Assembly (NCBI GenBank): GCA_945872015.1
Contig: CAMBYJ010000033.1
Span: 1 to 11,307 of the forward strand
Source of the DNA: Chitinophaga pinensis
GTDB taxonomy: Bacteria > Bacteroidota > Bacteroidia > AKYH767-A > OLB10
Length of the DNA stretch: 11,307 bases
Direction of reading: 5' to 3'
Below are positions 1 to 6,708 of this stretch, in pieces. Made by a program: the position numbers and the translations under genes. Numbering within the stretch: the stretch's first letter is position 1; each line of letters opens with the position of its first letter. The notes under the pieces were generated by a model, which ran no database searches, had not been told where the DNA came from, and worked only from the letters and a program-made list of their open reading frames with translations.

Positions 1-1
1 A

Positions 2-436
2 TCCACAGCATCAGATAAAAAACAAGAAATACAAGAGTTGGTTAACAATTGGCATCACGATGCAGCCATTGCAGATGCAGAAAAATATTTTGGTGCAATG
101 GCAGATGGAGCCATCTATTTAGGAACGGATGCTACTGAACGCTGGACAATAAACGAATTTAGTGAATGGTCGAAGAAATATTTCGAGAGTAAAAAGACAT
201 GGGACTTTAAAACCAAAGAGCGACATGTTTATTTTTCTTCGGATAATAAAACAGCATGGTGGGATGAGAAGCTTGATACGTGGATGGGCGTTTGTGCAGG
301 AGCAGGAGTGGCAGTGTTAACGTCTGAAGGATGGAAGATTGCGCACTATCAATTAGCGATGATGATTCCGAATGAAAAAGTAAAGTCGGTTCAGGAACTA
401 TTAGAACCTAATTCGAAACCCGAACATAAAGAATAG
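2..436 (+). CDS. NTF2/SnoaL-like domain protein, 5'-truncated by window edge
   Basis: The frame is open from base 2 to the TAG at 434-436, so the true start lies outside the window and about 144 C-terminal residues are visible. The segment reads as the C-terminal part of an NTF2-like (SnoaL/DUF4440-type) cone-shaped alpha+beta domain. Seen: a helix around DAAIADAEKYFGAM, then the phrase GAIYLGTDATERWT, a WSKKYF helix, and a strand series ending in WKIAHYQLAMMIPN, which matches the usual final strand (W+I.H.S/Q) of that superfamily. Members include enzymes such as ketosteroid isomerase-like proteins and many non-enzymatic ligand-binding proteins, so no reaction can be assigned. A TTG at 38 is in frame, but coding character continues upstream of it, so I do not take it as the start. 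The gene converges on the acetyltransferase gene, with only 12 bp between the stops. The domain call is fairly sure; the function is unknown. Confidence 0.75.
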   Translation, partial: STASDKKQEIQELVNNWHHDAAIADAEKYFGAMADGAIYLGTDATERWTINEFSEWSKKYFESKKTWDFKTKERHVYFSSDNKTAWWDEKLDTWMGVCAGAGVAVLTSEGWKIAHYQLAMMIPNEKVKSVQELLEPNSKPEHKE

Positions 437-448
437 TAATAGATCGAT

Positions 449-979
449 TTATTTTTTAGCGATTAAATCCAATCGCATCATGTAATCGGTTTGTGCTTCT
501 TCACCAAGCATAAATACATGTTTATCAAAAGTGACAAATCCATTTTTCTTATAAAAGTTAATAGCCCTCTGATTATTTTCCCATACACCAAGCCATACTG
601 TTTGCATGTTCTTTTGTTTAGCGACTTGTATCGCATAATCTAACAACTGTTGACCAACACCTTTTCCGTGATAGTTGTTACGCACATAAATGCGTTCTAC
701 TTCTAAAGTATTGATATCATTTAATTCTGTTTGTGCTTCTGAAAAATTTAATTTTAAATAACCGATAACTTCGTTTTCTAGAATTGCAAAATAAAATTCG
801 GAATTACTATTCTCCAATTCATTTGTTAGTTGTTCTTTAGAGAAATTATTTTCTAAATAAAGTCGCATGTTTTCTTCGGAAGTTGAAGTAACAAATGTTT
901 CATAAAAAGTATCACGACTTATTTTTTGTAGGTCGTCGATGTTGATAACAGAAACTTTTTCAATTTGAATGGTAATCAT
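449..979 (-). CDS. PaiA-like GNAT family N-acetyltransferase
   Basis: A 176-residue GNAT acetyltransferase, expected to transfer acetyl from acetyl-CoA to a small amine in the cytoplasm. Seen: beta-4/motif A at about residues 93-110 with ERIYVRNNYHGKGVG, whose HGKGVG (104-109) is the Q/RxxGxG-type pyrophosphate-binding loop; motif B at 129-148, WLGVWENNQRAINFYKKNGF; a C-terminal H.F.LG...QTD stretch at 154-165. The N-terminal pattern (DTFYETF, then ENMRLYL, then a GYLKL strand) together with WLGVWE and QTD strongly resembles the PaiA subgroup, characterised in Bacillus as a spermidine/spermine N-acetyltransferase. Polyamine is therefore the likely but unproven substrate. The ATG at 979 lies 5 bp after the stop of the preceding gene on the same strand, so the two are probably co-transcribed. 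Length is typical for the family. Confidence 0.85.
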   Translation of the reverse strand: MITIQIEKVSVINIDDLQKISRDTFYETFVTSTSEENMRLYLENNFSKEQLTNELENSNSEFYFAILENEVIGYLKLNFSEAQTELNDINTLEVERIYVRNNYHGKGVGQQLLDYAIQVAKQKNMQTVWLGVWENNQRAINFYKKNGFVTFDKHVFMLGEEAQTDYMMRLDLIAKK

Positions 980-984
980 GGAGC

Positions 985-1305
985 TTATGAATTAAAAAGT
1001 GCTTTCGCTTCTTTCCAAGGTAACATGGTGTTGCTATTTACGCGCTTTGATGATAGGTTGTTTGAAAAGTTCGCCGATTGTTTCATCGCTTGTAAATGAG
1101 TTCCACTACTATAAAAAGAATGGATATCTTCTTCCTTCTCCCAAAGCGTCATTGTATACCAGGTTTTAAATTTCCAATCGCAAGAAATTTCATATTGCCT
1201 ACATGCAGTACCTTGAAGCTCTTTTATGATTTGTCCGTTGAAACGAAAAAACGCAAAAAATTTCAAATACGATTTCAATTCTAATTTTGTGATGGAGACA
1301 AACAT
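985..1305 (-). CDS. Small antibiotic-biosynthesis-monooxygenase-like (dimeric alpha/beta barrel) protein
   Basis: A 106-residue protein starting at ATG 1305. Seen: an opening strand MFVSITKLELKS, a helix with FAFFRFNGQIIKEL, a CRQYEISCDWKFKTWYTMTLWE strand pair (about residues 35-56), then the helix EEDIHSFYSSGTHLQAMK. This order (strand, helix, FWTLTVWE-like strand, helix with F..S..H..AM) matches small proteins of the ABM/DUF3291-like dimeric ferredoxin-fold group, often annotated as heme-degrading or antibiotic biosynthesis monooxygenases. Many of these have no known substrate, and no cofactor residues can be identified here. It lies 51 bp downstream of the pseudouridine synthase gene and 5 bp upstream of the acetyltransferase gene, suggesting a shared transcript with the latter. 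The coding call is good; the family assignment is moderate and the activity unknown. Confidence 0.65.
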   Translation of the reverse strand: MFVSITKLELKSYLKFFAFFRFNGQIIKELQGTACRQYEISCDWKFKTWYTMTLWEKEEDIHSFYSSGTHLQAMKQSANFSNNLSSKRVNSNTMLPWKEAKALFNS

Positions 1306-1356
1306 GTTTATTCTTTAATGAATATAAAAGATTAAGAAATAAATTGTCTAATGCGG

Positions 1357-3165
1357 TTAACGCATGCCCTTCATTCGCTTTGGCGAAATCATTTTCAGCA
1401 TTCCAACTTCTGTTTCAGTAAGTGCACGGTATCTTCCACGTGGCAAATCTTTTTTCGTTAAGCCAGCAAACATCACACGGTCAAGTTTTACTACTTCATA
1501 GCCTAGGTGTTCAAAAATACGACGTACAATTCTGTTTTTACCAGAATGAATCTGTAAGCCTACCATTTTCTTATCAGTACCATCACCATCGTATGCTACC
1601 TGATCTACCTGCATAAAACCATCTTCTAGCTCAACACCTTCTGCAATTAGTTTTAAGTCGGAGGCCTTTACATTTTTACTCAACTCCACATGATATATTT
1701 TACGCACCAACGAACTTGGATGCGTTAACACTTTTGCTAAATCGCCATCGTTAGTGAATAACAACAAACCTGTTGTTAAACGATCTAAACGACCTACAGG
1801 ATAAACTCGCTCTCTGCAAGCTCCAGAAATTAACTCCATCACTGTTTTTCTTGCCGTAGGGTCTTCCATTGTTGTGATATAATCCTTTGGTTTGTTCAGT
1901 AAAATATAACGGTGCGTTTCATTCTTCAAACGCTCTCCGTTATAACGAATATCATCTCCTGCCTCTACTTTAGTACCTAATTCTGTAATGACTACTCCAT
2001 TCACAGAAACAACGCCTGCAAGAATCATTTCATCAGCCTCACGACGAGAGCAAATTCCCGCCATGGAGATATAACGATTCAAACGAATAGCTCCGTTCTC
2101 TGTAAAAGTACCGCGTTGCGATTTTTTCGATCGAAACTCTTCGCGCCCTGCTGAATACCCTCTTTTCGATTCGCCCTTATCTGATTTGTTATAAATTCTC
2201 TTCGGGCGTTCATCATCTTTCGAATAACTTCTCTTCGGCTTTTCATCATTGTCACGAGAGTAGCTTCTTTTTGGCTTTTCATCATTGTCTCTTGAGAAAG
2301 CTCTCTTTGGTCTATCATCGTTGTCGCGTGAAAAACTTCTTTTTGGTTTCTCGTCATTGTCTCTTGAGAAAGCCCTTTTCGGTCTATCGTCGTTGTCACG
2401 TGAGTAACTTCTTTTTGGTTTCTCATCGCTATCATTTGAAAAACTTCTTTTTGGTCTGTCTTCGTTGTCACGTGAATAACTCCTCTTTGGTTTCTCGTCA
2501 TTATCTCTCGAGAAAGCTCTTTTCGGTCTATCGTCGTTGTCGCGAGAAAAACTTCTTTTCGGTCTATCGTCGTTGTCGCGAGAAAAACTTCTTTTCGGTT
2601 TCTCATCATTGTCTCTTGAGAAAGTTCTTTTCGGTCTATCGTCGTTGTCACGCGAAAAACTTCTTTTTGGTCTGTCATCGTTGTCGCGAGAAAAGCTTCT
2701 CTTCGGACGATCATCATTATCTCTGGAAAAACTTCTTTTTGGTCTATCGTCGTTGTCACGCGAAAAACTTCTTTTCGGTTTCTCATCATTGTCTCTTGAG
2801 AAAGTTCTCTTCGGTCTGTCGTCGTTGTCACGCAAAAAACTTCTTTTCGGACGATCGTCATTATCTCTTGAAAAACTTCTTTTTGGTCTATCGTCGTTAT
2901 CTCTCGAAGGACGTTTTCTGTCGGAAGGAGCATCAAAATCATCCCACCCACCTTGTTTTGAAACACTGTCTTTATCGTTGATAAATCGCGGATTATCGAA
3001 ATTATTAAAATTGGAACGGCGCGTTTTGAATGAAGCCGGTTTATCATCCTGGTTTCTATCGGAACTTCCTCTTCTTCCTGCTGGTTTATCCTGACTGCTT
3101 CTTTTTCTTGGTCCTGGTTTATCGCTGCCCGATTCGTTGCGACGTGGCTTAAAAGACTTTTTCAT
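1357..3165 (-). CDS. rRNA pseudouridine synthase (RsuA/RluB family) with long repetitive N-terminal extension
   Basis: A 602-residue protein that converts a uridine in rRNA to pseudouridine; RluB acts on 23S and RsuA on 16S, and the target here cannot be decided. Residues 1-87 are basic and low-complexity. Residues 88-338 are about 21 tandem 12-residue units (consensus RDNDDRPKRSFS). Residues about 360-406 form an S4 RNA-binding domain (IRLNRYISMAGICSRREAD). Residues about 419-602 form the catalytic domain, with GRLDRLTTGLL at 458-468 and the family's catalytic Asp at 461, plus the late motif GKNRIVRRIFEHLG. E. coli members are about 230-290 residues, so over half of this protein is extension. 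Charged N-terminal extensions occur in Bacteroidota homologues, but this repeat is unusually regular. I chose ATG 3165 over an in-frame TTG at 3186. It follows yraN by 50 bp on the same strand and precedes the small ABM-like gene. Confidence 0.93.
   Translation of the reverse strand: MKKSFKPRRNESGSDKPGPRKRSSQDKPAGRRGSSDRNQDDKPASFKTRRSNFNNFDNPRFINDKDSVSKQGGWDDFDAPSDRKRPSRDNDDRPKRSFSRDNDDRPKRSFLRDNDDRPKRTFSRDNDEKPKRSFSRDNDDRPKRSFSRDNDDRPKRSFSRDNDDRPKRSFSRDNDDRPKRTFSRDNDEKPKRSFSRDNDDRPKRSFSRDNDDRPKRAFSRDNDEKPKRSYSRDNEDRPKRSFSNDSDEKPKRSYSRDNDDRPKRAFSRDNDEKPKRSFSRDNDDRPKRAFSRDNDEKPKRSYSRDNDEKPKRSYSKDDERPKRIYNKSDKGESKRGYSAGREEFRSKKSQRGTFTENGAIRLNRYISMAGICSRREADEMILAGVVSVNGVVITELGTKVEAGDDIRYNGERLKNETHRYILLNKPKDYITTMEDPTARKTVMELISGACRERVYPVGRLDRLTTGLLLFTNDGDLAKVLTHPSSLVRKIYHVELSKNVKASDLKLIAEGVELEDGFMQVDQVAYDGDGTDKKMVGLQIHSGKNRIVRRIFEHLGYEVVKLDRVMFAGLTKKDLPRGRYRALTETEVGMLKMISPKRMKGMR
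2152..2904 (-). repeat. 36-bp tandem coding repeat (about 21 units) in the pseudouridine synthase gene
   Basis: Nineteen uninterrupted 36-bp units run from 2904 down to 2221, each encoding a variant of RDN[D/E][D/E][R/K]PKR[S/T/A][F/Y]S. Two degenerate units follow down to 2152 (KDDERPKRIYN, 11 residues, and KSDKGESKRGYS). Each full unit carries four basic and three acidic residues in most copies and one aromatic residue every 12 positions. The array has sub-structure: adjacent 36-bp windows 2524-2559 and 2560-2595 are identical; 2583-2653 and 2763-2833 are near-identical at an offset of 180 bp; and units 11-18 alternate DR-type and EK-type copies, giving a 72-bp dimer period. These are signs of repeated slippage or unequal exchange under reading-frame constraint. 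Confidence 0.95.
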
Positions 3166-3215
3166 GTGGTACTTAATATCCTGCAAAGGTCGGAATAAAA
3201 AGCCGATAAAACGAA

Positions 3216-3572
3216 TTAAGGATAAAATGCCTCTTTCGTGTGTTCTACCTCAATTTCTTCTCCTAAAAGGTAAACGGTAATTACATCAAATCGAATGTTT
3301 AATTCTTGCTTAAATCGCTCCACATATTTCCCTGCAGCATCGGCTAAAAAATTTATTTTTTGATAACTGATAAAGTCTTCCGTTTCACCGTGTCGCTTCG
3401 ACCTGCGCGTTTTGACTTCAATAATCACCAGATCATTTTTATCCAACGCAATTAAGTCAATCTCTTTATGCTTATAGCGCCAGTTTTGTTCCAAAACATG
3501 GTATCCTAAATTTTTAAGAAAGTCTTGCGCAATCAACTCGCCTTGCGCTCCAACTTCAAGATGTTGAATCAT
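3216..3572 (-). CDS. yraN: YraN family (UPF0102) endonuclease-like protein
   Basis: A 118-residue protein of the YraN/UPF0102 family, which has a restriction-endonuclease-like (Holliday junction resolvase-like) fold. Its cellular role is not firmly established. Seen: the N-terminal GAQGELIAQDFLKNLGYHVLEQNWR (about 8-32), then EIDLIALD at 37-44 and IIEVKTRRS at 50-58. The Glu37, Asp39, Glu52 and Lys54 positions form the (E)..D...ExK metal-binding pattern of the nuclease fold. Length matches the family. The ATG at 3572 lies inside the end of the LD-carboxypeptidase gene, overlapping by 17 bp in another frame, so its translation is probably coupled to that gene. The family call is secure; nuclease activity is inferred from the fold. 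Confidence 0.93.
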   Translation of the reverse strand: MIQHLEVGAQGELIAQDFLKNLGYHVLEQNWRYKHKEIDLIALDKNDLVIIEVKTRRSKRHGETEDFISYQKINFLADAAGKYVERFKQELNIRFDVITVYLLGEEIEVEHTKEAFYP

Positions 3573-4479
3573 ATAAAAAAGTTAAGTCTACGTTTTTCCC
3601 TACCTCTAATTTTACGTTAGCGCCGAATACTAATGGCAGATTTCTATCAATATGTCCCGAAGGAAAATCGAAACAAACAGGATATTTATATTCTGCAATG
3701 GCTTCTGAAATTATTTCCACTGCCGACTTTCCAAACGGAATAGCATTATCGCGCATATCACTCATCCCGCCCACTATAAGTCCTTTCAGATTTTTTAATT
3801 TCCCAGTACGTTTCAACTGCATCATCATTCGATCGATGTGATACAAATACTCATCAAGATCTTCAATAAAAAGAATTTTGTTTTCTGTTTCTATATCGCT
3901 GGGTGTGCCTGCTAGTGCAAATAACAACGACAAATTTCCTCCAACTAATTCGCCCTCACAAACTCCTTCGCGATTAAAAGGGTTCGTATGATTTTCTGAA
4001 TAACGGATATTCTTACCCGTTATAATATCGATTATTTTATTTGCAGCCTCTTCATTTCTTTTATCATTCATCAGATTAATCATCATTGGCGCATGCAACG
4101 TACAAATGCTGTTATGAATGTTCAGATGAGAGTGAAGAACTGTTACATCGCTGAAGCCTATCAACCATTTCGGATTTTTTTCCAACGGAGTAAAATCAAT
4201 TTGATCTACTATACGAACACATCCATAACCTCCTCTGGCAAAAATAATTGCCTTTACCTCGGGATCATTAATCAAGGCTTGTAAATCGTTTGTTCGCTCT
4301 TCATCAGAACCTGAAAACTGATTTTGACTGTTATATAAATTCTCGCTTTCCTTTACTTGAAAACCTTTTTGAGTTAACCACGCAATGCCATCTTTCATTT
4401 CTTCGGTAGAAACTTTACGTGCAGGAGCGCAGATGCCAATCACATCGCCAGGCTTTAGAAACGGAGGAATTATTTTCAT
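3556..4479 (-). CDS. ldcA: Muramoyltetrapeptide LD-carboxypeptidase (peptidase family S66)
   Basis: A 307-residue S66 serine peptidase. Family members remove the terminal D-Ala from murein tetrapeptides in the cytoplasm, allowing tripeptide reuse in peptidoglycan recycling. Seen: the N-terminal LKPGDVIGICAPA; an ARGGYG strand-turn at 81-86; the nucleophile elbow GFSDVT with Ser110; an FIEDLDE segment with the likely catalytic Glu206; and FPSGHIDRN with the likely catalytic His276, giving the Ser-Glu-His triad typical of the family. Length matches E. coli LdcA (about 304). There is no signal peptide, consistent with a cytoplasmic enzyme. I chose ATG 4479 rather than the in-frame TTG at 4500, because MKIIPPFLKPGD matches the usual beginning. 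It is the first gene of the leftward cluster, divergent from metG, and its last 17 bp overlap the yraN start. Related S66 enzymes include microcin C self-immunity proteins (MccF), so the exact substrate is inferred. Confidence 0.92.
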   Translation of the reverse strand: MKIIPPFLKPGDVIGICAPARKVSTEEMKDGIAWLTQKGFQVKESENLYNSQNQFSGSDEERTNDLQALINDPEVKAIIFARGGYGCVRIVDQIDFTPLEKNPKWLIGFSDVTVLHSHLNIHNSICTLHAPMMINLMNDKRNEEAANKIIDIITGKNIRYSENHTNPFNREGVCEGELVGGNLSLLFALAGTPSDIETENKILFIEDLDEYLYHIDRMMMQLKRTGKLKNLKGLIVGGMSDMRDNAIPFGKSAVEIISEAIAEYKYPVCFDFPSGHIDRNLPLVFGANVKLEVGKNVDLTFLYDSTS

Positions 4480-4581
4480 ATCGCCACGAAAGTAAATCAA
4501 TACTTCAGAAAATTAAAGAGAAACCCCGATGTGTGAATAAAAATACTCTCTTATCCAACGTTAAAAGTGACAGGGAAAAAG

Positions 4582-4589
4582 TAAATTTG
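4582..4589 (+). promoter_or_regulatory. Putative -7 promoter element for metG
   Basis: TAAATTTG matches the Bacteroidota primary-sigma -7 consensus TAnnTTTG exactly. It ends 19 bp before the metG ATG, so transcription would start around 4595 with a very short leader. I see no good -33 TTTG at the expected distance, so the call rests on the -7 box and its position at a divergent gene start. Confidence 0.5.
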
Positions 4590-4608
4590 CAGAGAAAATA
4601 AGAGAAGA

Positions 4609-6708
4609 ATGTCAAAATATTTAGTTACAGCAGCCCTCCCCTATGCTAATGGTCCTTTGCATATTGGCCACATAGCAGGTTGTTATTTACCTTCTGATAT
4701 CTACGTGCGCTATTTGCGTTTGATGAATAGAGATGTGAAGTTTATTTGCGGAAGTGATGAACACGGAGTTCCAATTACAATTCGTGCAAAGAAGGATGGT
4801 GTTTCGCCTCAGCAAGTTGTCGATAAATACAACGCAATGATGCGCGATGCTTTTAAAGAATTTGGAATTTCTTTCGATATCTATCATCGTACTTCTGATG
4901 CTGTTCATCATGAAACTGCTTCTGGATTTTTCAAAAAGTTATATGACGATGGTGTTTTTACAGAGGAAGAAAGCGAACAATACTTTGATGAAGAAGCCAA
5001 TATGTTTTTGGCTGATCGATACATCACAGGGACATGTCCTAAGTGCGCCAACCCAGGTGCCTATGGTGACCAATGTGAGAAGTGTGGAACCAGCTTAAGT
5101 CCGAAGGAATTAATCAATCCACACTCGCAACTAAGTGGTAAAGCGCCCGTGTTAAAGAAAACAAAACATTGGTATCTTCCGCTCGATAAAATGCAAAACG
5201 AGTGGTTGAACGAATGGTTGTTAAGCAAGGAAGATCAGTGGAAGAAATCGGTATTTGGTCAGTGTAAAAGCTGGCTAGACCAAGGATTACAACCTCGAGC
5301 AGTTACGCGTGATTTAGACTGGGGAGTTCCAGTTCCGATTCCAGGTAACGAAGGGAAAGTGTTGTATGTTTGGTTTGATGCACCTATCGGCTATATCTCA
5401 GCAACGAAAGCATTGTTGCCTAACGACTGGGAGAGTTATTGGAAAAATAAGGATACGAAATTGATTCACTTTATTGGGAAAGATAATATCGTTTTTCATT
5501 GTATCATTTTCCCTGCGATGTTAAAAGCACATGGTGATTATATCCTTCCTGAAAACGTTCCTGCAAATGAGTTTTTAAATTTAGAAGGAGACAAAATTTC
5601 TACCTCTAGAAACTGGGCAGTTTGGTTGCATGAATACTTAATTGATTTCAAAGACAAGCAAGATGTTCTTCGCTATGTTTTATGTGCAACAGCACCAGAG
5701 ACAAAGGACAATGATTTTACATGGAAAGATTTTCAAGATAGAAACAACAATGAGCTAGTTGCGGTGCTTGGAAACTTTGTGAATAGAACATTGGTGTTAA
5801 CAGGAAAATATTTTGATAATAAAGTTCCTGCAAGAGGTACATTAAATGAAATGGACCAATCTTGTTTAGCATCGATAGCTACAATTTCAAATCAGGTGAA
5901 AGAGAGCCTAGAAAAATATCGTTTCCGTGAAGCACTGGCAAACATGATGGATTTAGCACGTGTAGGAAATAAATATTTAGCTGATACAGAACCTTGGAAG
6001 TTGTATAAAACAGATGCTGCGAGAGTAGAAACAATCTTAAATATTTCGTTGGAAATCACAGCAGCTTTATCTTGTTTATGCGAGCCCTTCCTACCTTTCA
6101 CAGTCGAGAAAATCAGAGGTATGTTAAACATTCCTCATTACGATTGGGCGAATGCGTTTACGGGAAGTTTAATGTCAACAGGACATACATTAGGTACTGC
6201 AGCTTTGTTGTTTGATAAAATTGAAGATGAAGCGGTGCAACAACAGATTGATAAGTTGATGGCTTCCAAAAAAGCAAATGAAGAAGCTTGCCTCGACTCC
6301 GCTCAGCAAGCAAAACTCGACTCCGCTCAGCAAGCAAAAATCGACTCCGAAGAAGAGTCTTCAGCATTAAAACCTTTGAAGGAAACTACTACGTATGATG
6401 ATTTTGCTAAAATGGATTTACGTGTTGGGACTATCATTGCTGCAGAAAAAGTTGAAAAGGCAGATAAATTATTAAAGCTTACAATTGATACTGGCATTGA
6501 CCAACGAACAGTTGTATCAGGAATTGCAATGCATTTTAAGCCTGAAGATATAGTAGGGCAACAAGTTACATTACTGGCAAATTTGGCTCCTCGTAAATTA
6601 AGAGGAATTGAATCGAACGGAATGATTTTAATGGCAGAAGACGAAAATGGCAAATTGATATTTGTTCAACCTACAACTAAAACAACAAACGGAAGCACCA
6701 TCGCTTAA
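4609..6708 (+). CDS. metG: Methionyl-tRNA synthetase
   Basis: A 699-residue class I aminoacyl-tRNA synthetase that charges tRNA-Met (elongator and initiator) with methionine using ATP. Seen: the HIGH motif HIGH at 18-21 within LPYANGPLHIGH; a zinc knuckle with Cys143, Cys146, Cys156 and Cys159; the KMSKS-equivalent KISTS at 329-333; an alpha-helical anticodon-binding domain roughly 390-545; a variable linker about 546-592; and a C-terminal EMAP II/Trbp-like tRNA-binding OB domain from about 596 (YDDFAKMDLRVGTI) to the end. The linker contains the repeated octapeptide LDSAQQAK at 562-577, encoded by a 24-bp tandem repeat and absent from the standard architecture. Length and domain order fit Bacteroidota MetRS with the fused C-terminal domain. 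It is divergent from ldcA and is the first gene of a likely operon; its TAA overlaps the next ATG by 1 nt. Confidence 0.98.
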   Translation: MSKYLVTAALPYANGPLHIGHIAGCYLPSDIYVRYLRLMNRDVKFICGSDEHGVPITIRAKKDGVSPQQVVDKYNAMMRDAFKEFGISFDIYHRTSDAVHHETASGFFKKLYDDGVFTEEESEQYFDEEANMFLADRYITGTCPKCANPGAYGDQCEKCGTSLSPKELINPHSQLSGKAPVLKKTKHWYLPLDKMQNEWLNEWLLSKEDQWKKSVFGQCKSWLDQGLQPRAVTRDLDWGVPVPIPGNEGKVLYVWFDAPIGYISATKALLPNDWESYWKNKDTKLIHFIGKDNIVFHCIIFPAMLKAHGDYILPENVPANEFLNLEGDKISTSRNWAVWLHEYLIDFKDKQDVLRYVLCATAPETKDNDFTWKDFQDRNNNELVAVLGNFVNRTLVLTGKYFDNKVPARGTLNEMDQSCLASIATISNQVKESLEKYRFREALANMMDLARVGNKYLADTEPWKLYKTDAARVETILNISLEITAALSCLCEPFLPFTVEKIRGMLNIPHYDWANAFTGSLMSTGHTLGTAALLFDKIEDEAVQQQIDKLMASKKANEEACLDSAQQAKLDSAQQAKIDSEEESSALKPLKETTTYDDFAKMDLRVGTIIAAEKVEKADKLLKLTIDTGIDQRTVVSGIAMHFKPEDIVGQQVTLLANLAPRKLRGIESNGMILMAEDENGKLIFVQPTTKTTNGSTIA
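6292..6349 (+). repeat. 24-bp tandem repeat in the metG linker (about 2.4 copies)
   Basis: Two identical 24-bp units, 6292-6315 and 6316-6339, start with CTCGACTCCGCTCAGC. A third partial copy (TCGACTCCG) ends at 6349. The array encodes LDSAQQAK twice, then IDS. It is noticeably more GC-rich than the surrounding gene. Just after it, GACTC at 6343-6347 is inverted as GAGTC at 6355-6359. It lies in the flexible linker before the C-terminal tRNA-binding domain and keeps the frame. Confidence 0.9.

Noticed and set aside
2152..2904. Possible CRISPR array because of regular repeats of about 36 bp
   Set aside because: The units are contiguous with no unique spacers, keep an open reading frame joined to an S4/pseudouridine synthase domain, and no cas genes are present.
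2079..3094. Long open frames on both strands and other frames across the repeat region (for example 2079-3047 minus, 2271-2981 and 2537-3094 plus)
   Set aside because: The 36-bp period is a multiple of three, so any frame without a stop in one unit stays open through the array. They show no recognisable domain and are shadows of the pseudouridine synthase gene.
4481..4500. Possible promoter for ldcA on the minus strand (TACTTTCG at 4487-4494)
   Set aside because: It has one mismatch to TAnnTTTG, no -33 partner, and would give an almost leaderless transcript; too weak to list.
5590..5604. KISTS in place of KMSKS in MetG as a possible defect
   Set aside because: This loop form in a GDKISTSRNWAVWLHEY context is normal for MetRS in this lineage; the other catalytic motifs and zinc cysteines are intact.
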